This document shows, piece after piece, positions 38,371 through 42,888 of a stretch of DNA of 42,888 bases (the first letter of the stretch is position 1; the number at the start of each line of letters is the position of its first letter). The position numbers and the translations under genes were made by a program. The stretch spans positions 1 to 42,888 of IMG/VR virus record IMGVR_UViG_3300006033_000045; one strand, 5' to 3'. The DNA comes from a virus. The notes under the pieces are model-generated. The model had not been told where the DNA came from. It did no database searches and saw nothing but the letters and a program-made list of their open reading frames with translations.

Positions 38371-38892
38371 ATGGCAATTACAATTACAATCGAAGACGGT
38401 TCAAACGTAGCCAACGCAAATTCGTTCGTTACGATTGCCGAAGCCCGTACTTACGCCGCAGAACGCGGCGTAACGTTGTCGGCTACGGATGACGACGTAG
38501 CGATTCAGCTTATCAAATCCAAAGATTATTTGGAATCGTTCGCAATGCGCTATCAAGGCGAAATCGCGAACGAAGGCCAGTCTTTGCAATGGCCGCGAAT
38601 CGACGTTTATTTGTACGGAAGTGAAACGGCTTTTCCGTCGAATGCAATTCCGAAAGAACTTAAAGCGGCGCAGAATGCGACCGTCGTTGCGCTTGCGCAA
38701 GGCGTCGATATTATGCCGAACTATTCCGCAAGCGATTTCGTAATGCGTGAAAAAGTCGGGCCTATCGAAACCGAATACGCCGACCCGACGAAAGTTGGCA
38801 TTGTGCCCACATTAACCGCCGTCGATTCGCTTTTGGCCCCGCTGTTCGGTTCAACTGCAACCGGCTTCGCGCTTCGAACTTTGCGGGTTTAA
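38371..38892 (+). CDS. Head-tail connector, DnaT-like family
   Basis: 173-residue protein. The start IEDGSNVANANSFVTIAEAR followed by TYAAERGV and the later YLESFAMRYQGE, QSLQWPR, AIPKELKAAQ are signatures of the phage 'putative DnaT-like ssDNA-binding' family (DnaT_2). Despite the name these lie in head-tail connector positions and are thought to be adaptor proteins below the portal. A two-base gap to the next gene implies coupled translation. Confidence 0.78.
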   Translation: MAITITIEDGSNVANANSFVTIAEARTYAAERGVTLSATDDDVAIQLIKSKDYLESFAMRYQGEIANEGQSLQWPRIDVYLYGSETAFPSNAIPKELKAAQNATVVALAQGVDIMPNYSASDFVMREKVGPIETEYADPTKVGIVPTLTAVDSLLAPLFGSTATGFALRTLRV

Positions 38893-38893
38893 T

Positions 38894-39277
38894 ATGGCAC
38901 GATTCGACGCACAAATTAAAACGGCGCTTCGGCTTATTGCAAAGAATGGGCAGGCTGCGAAATGGCGCGTCGTTCGCGACGGTGCGCCCGTAGATGCGTC
39001 GCAGCCTTGGAAGCCTTCGCAGCCCGCAACGCCTGTCGAACACGACGTAACGATTTGCTTTCTTCCCATTACTAAAGAAATGCGCGAAACAATCGCGTAT
39101 CTTCGCGGAACCGAAGTAACAACGGGTTCGGTTATGGGATATATGGGCGCGGTTGATTTTGAACCTTCTTCGAAAGACGTTGTTATTCGCGACGGCGTAG
39201 AAATGCGAATCGAAAATATCGACGTTCTTTCACCCAATGGGCAAGCCATACTTTATACGGCGGTATTTAAAGGATGA
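38894..39277 (+). CDS. Head-tail joining protein
   Basis: 127-residue protein. N-terminal helix (QIKTALRLIAKNGQAAKWRV) then mostly beta strands (VTICFLPITKEMRETIAYLR, DVVIRDGVEMRIENIDVLSP). The layout resembles siphophage head-closure/stopper proteins (gpFII/gp16-like). It overlaps the next gene by four bases (ATGA). Assigned by fold pattern and position. Confidence 0.7.
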   Translation: MARFDAQIKTALRLIAKNGQAAKWRVVRDGAPVDASQPWKPSQPATPVEHDVTICFLPITKEMRETIAYLRGTEVTTGSVMGYMGAVDFEPSSKDVVIRDGVEMRIENIDVLSPNGQAILYTAVFKG

Positions 39278-39735
39278 CAACAAGTTACAGTAATGCTATC
39301 GACGAAATTAACGCCGCATTCTGGCAAGACTGGAATTCGGCTAAAACTTCGTCGGTTGTTGGCTATGTGCCCGACATTCGTTGGCAGAACGTCGAAGAAC
39401 CTTCAACGCCCGACGGTTCCAAATTTTGGGGCCGCGTTTCGACGCAAACGGTATTTGAAGAACAATCGACCCTTTCAACGTGCGAAGGTGCGCCCGGCCA
39501 AAAGCGTTACACTTCTTCGGGGCTGGTATTCGTGCAAATCTTTTGCCCGAAATCGAATGCGCAAGCAAACGAATTCGGTAAGAAGCTTGCCGAAGTTGCG
39601 CGAAATTCTTTCCGGGGCAAATCAACGCCCGGTAAGGTTTGGTTTCGCAATGCCCGAATAAACGAATTGCCGCCCGAAGATTTGTTTTATCGGTTTAACG
39701 TCGTTGCCGAATTTGAATACGACGAATTGGGTTAA
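39274..39735 (+). CDS. Tail terminator (DUF4128-like)
   Basis: 153-residue protein. NAIDEINAAFWQDWNSAKT, then VPDIRWQNVEEPSTPDGSKF and QKRYTSSGLVFVQIFCPKSN follow the DUF4128 pattern, a family of tail-terminator/tail-completion proteins that cap the tail tube and join it to the head. It sits between the head-joining and tail-tube genes, the expected slot. Confidence 0.8.
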   Translation: MTTSYSNAIDEINAAFWQDWNSAKTSSVVGYVPDIRWQNVEEPSTPDGSKFWGRVSTQTVFEEQSTLSTCEGAPGQKRYTSSGLVFVQIFCPKSNAQANEFGKKLAEVARNSFRGKSTPGKVWFRNARINELPPEDLFYRFNVVAEFEYDELG

Positions 39736-39747
39736 GGAGAAATAATC

Positions 39748-41286
39748 ATGGTTTGCGCCATTAACAAAATTGACAGTAACTTGACGGGCCTTGCCTTCGC
39801 CGAAGAAGAATGCTTGAAGCAACTTCCGACGACGCCGGTTTGGTATGGTTTGGAACCGAATTCTTATTCGGACTTTGGCGGCGAACTTTCGACCGTTGCC
39901 CGCGCGCCTATCGACCCTTCGCGACAGAATAAGAAAGGCACGATTACCGACCTTAACGCAAGCGGCGGATTTAATATCGACTTTACGAAGTCGAATCTTA
40001 CCCGCATTTTGCAAGGTTTCTTCTTCGCAGACGCCCGCGAACTGCCCGCAACGAAGCCGCTTAACGCCGCAGCCGTCGCGCTTACTTCGGTTACTTCCGG
40101 CACGAAGACTTATGCCGCAGCTTCGGGCCTTGCCGCCTTCGTAGCCGGGCAATTGGTTTTCGCTTCCGGTTTCACGAATGCAGCGAACAACGGCCTTAAA
40201 ACCGTCGCTTCTTCGACCGCTGGAACCGTCGTCGTTGCCGAAACTGTCGTAAGCGAAGCCGCACCGCCCGCCGCTGCAAAGCTGCAAACCGTCGGATTCC
40301 AGTTCGCAAGCGGCGACATTAACTTGGCGGTCGTTTCTGGTGTGCCTTCGTTGGTTGCAACCGCCGCCGACTTTACGACGCTTCCCGGTCTGATTCCCGG
40401 CCTTTGGGTCTTCATTGGCGGCGATGATGCCGGAAACCGCTTCGCTAATAATGTGGGCTATGCGCGCATTAAGTCGATTGCAGCGAAAGCAATTGCGTTC
40501 GACGATACGACCTTTACGCCGGTTGATGAATCCGGCGCGGGTAAGTCGCTTCGTATCTTCGTTGGTACGGCCATTCGCAACGAAAAGACCCCTTCGCTTA
40601 TCAAGCGTCGTTCGTATAACATCGAACGCCAATTGGGCGAAGGGCCGACTTCGACGCAAGCCGAATACTTGGAAGGCGCAGTAGCCAACGAATTTACGTT
40701 GAACATTCCGCAAGCCGACAAGTTGAACGCCGACCTTACGTTTATCGCTTGCGATAATACGCACCGCAGCGGCGAAGCTGGCGACGAAATCAAGGCAGGA
40801 ACGCGCGTTTCGGCTTTGGGCGAAGATGCTTACAACACTTCGTCGGATATTTACCGAATCAAAATGTCGGTAATTGACCCGGCTTCGTCCAATCCTTCGG
40901 CGCTGTTCGGCTACGTTTCCGAAGCGAACGTTTCGATTAACAACAACGTTTCGCCGACTAAGGCAATCGGCACGCTTGGCGCTTTCGACACTAGCGCCGG
41001 AAACTTCGAAGTCGGCGGTTCAATTACCGCTTACTTTACGACGATTTCGGCGGTTCGTGCGGTTCGTCAAAATGCCGACGTTGGTTTGTCTGTTATCGGT
41101 GCCAGCAAGAACGCCGGTTTTGTCTTCGATATTCCGTTGCTTGGTCTTGGCGGCGGTCGATTGAATGTCGAAAAAGACGCGCCGATTACTGTTCCGCTTG
41201 AACCCGCAGGCGCGGAAAACGCGAACGGTTATACGATGTTCTACGAAGCGTTTTCTTATCTGCCTAGTGTGGCAATGCCCGATTAA
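39748..41286 (+). CDS. Major tail tube protein
   Basis: 512-residue protein. Beta-rich throughout, with an N-terminal segment of a type seen in large phage tail-tube proteins (EEECLKQLPTTPVWYGLEPN, then NASGGFNIDFTKSNL) and a C-terminal domain with EVGGSITAYFTTISAVRAVR and DIPLLGLGGGRLNVEKDAP. Its size suggests a tube domain plus an added Ig-like or surface domain in the middle (about residues 110-190, rich in Ala/Thr/Val). AAGGAGA precedes the ATG. It is followed by a strong terminator before the chaperone genes. Confidence 0.82.
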   Translation: MVCAINKIDSNLTGLAFAEEECLKQLPTTPVWYGLEPNSYSDFGGELSTVARAPIDPSRQNKKGTITDLNASGGFNIDFTKSNLTRILQGFFFADARELPATKPLNAAAVALTSVTSGTKTYAAASGLAAFVAGQLVFASGFTNAANNGLKTVASSTAGTVVVAETVVSEAAPPAAAKLQTVGFQFASGDINLAVVSGVPSLVATAADFTTLPGLIPGLWVFIGGDDAGNRFANNVGYARIKSIAAKAIAFDDTTFTPVDESGAGKSLRIFVGTAIRNEKTPSLIKRRSYNIERQLGEGPTSTQAEYLEGAVANEFTLNIPQADKLNADLTFIACDNTHRSGEAGDEIKAGTRVSALGEDAYNTSSDIYRIKMSVIDPASSNPSALFGYVSEANVSINNNVSPTKAIGTLGAFDTSAGNFEVGGSITAYFTTISAVRAVRQNADVGLSVIGASKNAGFVFDIPLLGLGGGRLNVEKDAPITVPLEPAGAENANGYTMFYEAFSYLPSVAMPD

Positions 41287-41299
41287 TTCGGGTATCATT

Positions 41300-41327
41300 A
41301 AAGGGCCGGGCATTCCGGCCCTTTTTT
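41300..41327 (+). terminator. Terminator after tail tube gene
   Basis: Ten-base-pair stem AAAGGGCCGG / CCGGCCCTTT with a five-base loop and a run of six T at 41322-41327. It is the strongest hairpin in the late region and probably keeps tail-tube mRNA above tail-chaperone and tape-measure mRNA. Confidence 0.88.
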
Positions 41328-41354
41328 CTAACCAACTTCGAAGGAGTTTTGAAA

Positions 41355-41780
41355 ATGTCGCTTTATAAACAGTTTGCCACGAATACCGAAAAGGAAATCG
41401 AAGGCATTGAAGTTCAAATGACCGAAGCCGAAAACGACGACGGTTCGATTCCGACTTTCGTTGTTTCGCGCATGGGCAAGTCGAACAAACGTTATTCGAA
41501 AGCCCTTGAAGCCGCTACGCGCCCTTATCGTCGCCAAATTGAACTTGGCACGATGAACAACGACAAGGCCGAAGAAATCTTTTTGGGCGTCTTCGTCGAT
41601 ACCGTTTTGAAGGGCTGGAAGAACGTTCGCGACGAATCCGGCGCGGATATGCCTTTTACGAAGCAAACCGCAACGAAGCTTTTTAAAGACCTGCCGGAAG
41701 TTTATGAACGCTTGCAGGAAGAAGCCAAATTGTCGGCGAATTTCCGCGAAGTTTCTTTGGAAGAAGAAGCAAAAAACTAA
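41355..41780 (+). CDS. Tail assembly chaperone, short form (gpG-like)
   Basis: 141-residue protein located between tail tube and tape measure, the position of lambda gpG. It has a mixed fold with RPYRRQIELGTMNNDKAEEI, and ends in an acidic, Glu-rich stretch (SLEEEAKN). The ATG at 41355 is chosen over a TTG at 41349 because of AGGAGTTTT at suitable spacing. It ends right at a slippery sequence, so part of its translation should continue as a longer gpGT-like product. Confidence 0.82.
   Translation: MSLYKQFATNTEKEIEGIEVQMTEAENDDGSIPTFVVSRMGKSNKRYSKALEAATRPYRRQIELGTMNNDKAEEIFLGVFVDTVLKGWKNVRDESGADMPFTKQTATKLFKDLPEVYERLQEEAKLSANFREVSLEEEAKN
41771..41777 (+). promoter_or_regulatory. Programmed -1 ribosomal frameshift site A-AAA-AAC
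   Basis: Perfect X-XXY-YYZ heptamer in frame (GCA AAA AAC TAA), with the zero-frame stop immediately after. A -1 slip continues as LTEVLAYLLELGPIEQ, in frame with the next reading frame. This is the standard lambda G/GT arrangement. No strong downstream stem was evident by eye. Confidence 0.85.
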
Positions 41781-42124
41781 CCGAAGTTTTGGCGTATCTG
41801 TTGGAACTTGGCCCAATCGAACAGAACATAGCGAAGCAGGCAATGCGGGCGGGGCAACCAATACCCGACCGCATAGCCAACGCGCCAGAACTTGAAATGG
41901 GCTTGCAATTGTATTTGCAAGCCTTTTTTGATTTGGATTCGGAACGGTCGCACGCTATGGTCCCGACGCCGATTCCTTGGACAAGTATTGCAGCGTATGC
42001 AAGGGCTTTCGAATTTGACGAAGAACAAACCGAAGATTTGTTTTTTCATGTTCGAAGAATGGATGCGGAACACCTTAAACGGATTTCCGCGAAGATAGAC
42101 AGTAAAACAAAGGCGAAGAAGTAA
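41777..42124 (+). CDS. Tail assembly chaperone, -1 frameshift extension (gpT-like part)
   Basis: Frame entered by -1 slippage at 41771-41777; the fused product would be about 256 residues, the first 141 shared with the short form. The extension is helical and acidic/aromatic (PELEMGLQLYLQAFFDLDSE, WTSIAAYARAFEFDEEQTED) with a basic end (KTKAKK). In lambda the equivalent gpGT binds the tape measure and recruits tail-tube protein. Only a TTG at 41789 could start it independently, and it lacks a ribosome site, supporting frameshift expression. Its stop overlaps the next ATG by one base. Confidence 0.82.
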   Translation, partial: LTEVLAYLLELGPIEQNIAKQAMRAGQPIPDRIANAPELEMGLQLYLQAFFDLDSERSHAMVPTPIPWTSIAAYARAFEFDEEQTEDLFFHVRRMDAEHLKRISAKIDSKTKAKK

Positions 42125-42555
42125 TGGCAAGTTTGCTAGATTTGGCGGCAAGTTTAGAACGAAAGGCAAAGTCTATCGACGAAGCCGCGTCTAAACTCGC
42201 CGTCGAAACTGCGCAAACAATCGTCGGCGACTTGGCATTTAAAACGCCGGTTGATACTTCGCAAGCTTTGTCGAACTGGATTGTAACGCTTGATTCGCCT
42301 TCGACCGGGAAGATTAAACCGCATTTTCCCGGCGAAGGCGGTTCTACTCAAAAATCTAGCGCAGCGGAAACGATTAACCAAGCGCGCGCCGTATTGGCTG
42401 CAAAGAAGCCCGGCCAAAAGATTTATATAACGAACAACCTTCCTTATATTCGTCGTTTGAATGACGGATATTCGAAACAAGCCCCGGCGGGTTTTGTCGA
42501 ACGTGCGGTTTTAATTGGCCGCAAGATGCGCAAGAACTTTAAGATAAAAGGTTAA
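42124..42555 (+). CDS. HK97 gp10-like tail/neck protein
   Basis: 143-residue basic protein. The run VETAQTIVGDLAFKTPVDTS followed by ALSNWIVTL and later NNLPYIRRLNDGYSKQAPAG is the pattern of the HK97-gp10-like family (tail completion or neck proteins). Such genes normally lie with the head-tail connectors; here it lies between the chaperones and the tape measure, which is a less common place. It ends three bases before the tape-measure ATG. Confidence 0.75.
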   Translation: MASLLDLAASLERKAKSIDEAASKLAVETAQTIVGDLAFKTPVDTSQALSNWIVTLDSPSTGKIKPHFPGEGGSTQKSSAAETINQARAVLAAKKPGQKIYITNNLPYIRRLNDGYSKQAPAGFVERAVLIGRKMRKNFKIKG

Positions 42556-42558
42556 GAA

Positions 42559-42888
42559 ATGGCAGACGAAAATATTAGCATTGAAATTGCCGACAAGGTT
42601 TCGCCTTCCATTTCGAACAAGCTTGTAAAGATTGCCGAAAATGCCCGCGCAGCCGACGCCGCAGTTAAGAACCTGCAAACGCAACTTGCGTCGTTGAATT
42701 CTAGCGCGCTTTCGAACATTCAAGCCGCAACGCAAGGCGCAACGCAAGCCATTCAACAAAACGCACTTGCCGCGCAACGTCTGGCGACCGAACAGCAACG
42801 CACCGCCGCACAAACGGCCAATGCAGCCGCAGCGCAGACGCGCGCCAGCACGGCCCAAACCCAAGGCGCAACCGCTGCGCAGAACCTA
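42559..42888 (+). CDS. Tape-measure protein, N-terminal part (runs off the right end)
   Basis: First 110 codons of the tail tape-measure protein, which sets tail length and is threaded through the tail tube. The ATG lies just after the HK97-gp10-like gene. This part opens with a short ordered segment (MADENISIEIADKV) and becomes an Ala/Gln/Thr-rich region predicted to be helical or coiled-coil. The frame is open to the last base and continues in frame at base 2 if the shared seven-base end GAACCTA is collapsed. The joined protein would be about 1,176 residues, implying a siphovirus tail of ordinary length. It contains one copy of a 65-bp repeat. Identification rests on the position after the tail chaperones and on the continuation at 2-3208. 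Confidence 0.88.
   Translation, partial: MADENISIEIADKVSPSISNKLVKIAENARAADAAVKNLQTQLASLNSSALSNIQAATQGATQAIQQNALAAQRLATEQQRTAAQTANAAAAQTRASTAQTQGATAAQNL
42769..42833 (+). repeat. 65-bp direct repeat in tape-measure gene, copy B
   Basis: Second copy of the 65-base repeat at 56-120, in the same reading frame of the tape-measure gene. The contig break falls between the two copies, which is where a short-read assembler would be expected to stumble. The true number of repeat units is therefore uncertain. Confidence 0.9.

Noticed and set aside
39622-40764. 380-codon minus-strand frame antisense to the tail tube gene
   Set aside because: It is an Arg/Gly/Ala-rich shadow of a strongly biased coding sequence, in an all-rightward operon, with no promoter or ribosome site.
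1-42888. Seven-base end identity and the 65-bp repeats as a direct terminal repeat of a linear genome
   Set aside because: The 65-bp copies are internal, their flanks differ, and both are in frame within one gene; seven bases is too short to be evidence of a terminal repeat. Circular assembly or permutation fits better.
1-42888. tRNA genes and CRISPR arrays
   Set aside because: No cloverleaf with conserved TTC/GG blocks and CCA end, and no regularly spaced short repeats, were found on either strand; only the two-copy tape-measure repeat and the dispersed octamer occur.

Overview
This window is essentially one complete genome of a tailed siphovirus (long non-contractile tail) of about 42.9 kb. 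It is cut open inside the tape-measure gene: that gene starts at 42559, runs off the right end and resumes in frame at the left end. The last and first seven bases (GAACCTA) are identical and merge without breaking the reading frame, so the molecule reads as circular or circularly permuted. No integrase, excisionase, tRNA gene, CRISPR array or transposase was found, so a virulent lifestyle is most likely. A spanin pair with an outer-membrane lipoprotein component points to a Gram-negative host. The gene set (DUF4055 portal, DUF4128 tail terminator, DUF1833/NlpC/TipJ tail tip, DUF669, Sak4-like ATPase, DUF3987 primase, VRR-NUC) resembles Chi/Enc34/Nazgul-type siphophages (Casjensviridae); that assignment is inference from content and order.

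Layout. (1) 29.8-42.9 kb continuing to 12.1 kb, rightward: lysis (two holin-like proteins, NlpC/P60 endolysin, overlapping Rz/Rz1 spanins), terminase, portal, MuF-like protein, scaffold, capsid, connectors, tail tube, tail chaperones with a -1 slippery site, tape measure, tail tip, and a 1,253-residue tailspike ending at a hairpin terminator. (2) 12.1-21.4 kb, leftward: family B DNA polymerase, sliding-clamp-like protein, SF2 helicase, PD-(D/E)XK nuclease, DUF3268 protein, DUF669 ssDNA-binding-like protein, Sak4-like ATPase, an unknown protein and a MazG-like pyrophosphohydrolase. (3) A divergent control region near 21.5 kb with face-to-face promoters spanning a long inverted repeat. (4) 21.6-29.7 kb, rightward: Cro-like HTH protein, primase-polymerase/DUF3987 fusion, an AT-rich cytosine-C5 methyltransferase and AT-rich gap, then a string of small accessory genes with several individual promoters (two DUF7303-like paralogues, a TraR/DksA-like gene broken by an in-frame stop, VRR-NUC nuclease, dCMP deaminase, zinc ribbons, a secreted protein).

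How it works together. The HTH protein probably balances leftward and rightward early transcription. Primase, polymerase, clamp, helicase, ssDNA-binding protein, Sak4-like ATPase and nucleases form a self-contained replication/recombination set, with MazG-like and dCMP deaminase proteins adjusting nucleotide pools. The late block then builds and releases virions.

The most striking non-gene signal is near-total avoidance of the trinucleotide GAG/CTC on both strands across the genome (roughly 35 occurrences by eye against about 1,340 expected), with many survivors being Shine-Dalgarno sites. A second is enrichment of the octamer TGTGGGCA. A third is an SSB-like acidic tail ending in PPF on the clamp-like protein while the SSB-like protein lacks one.
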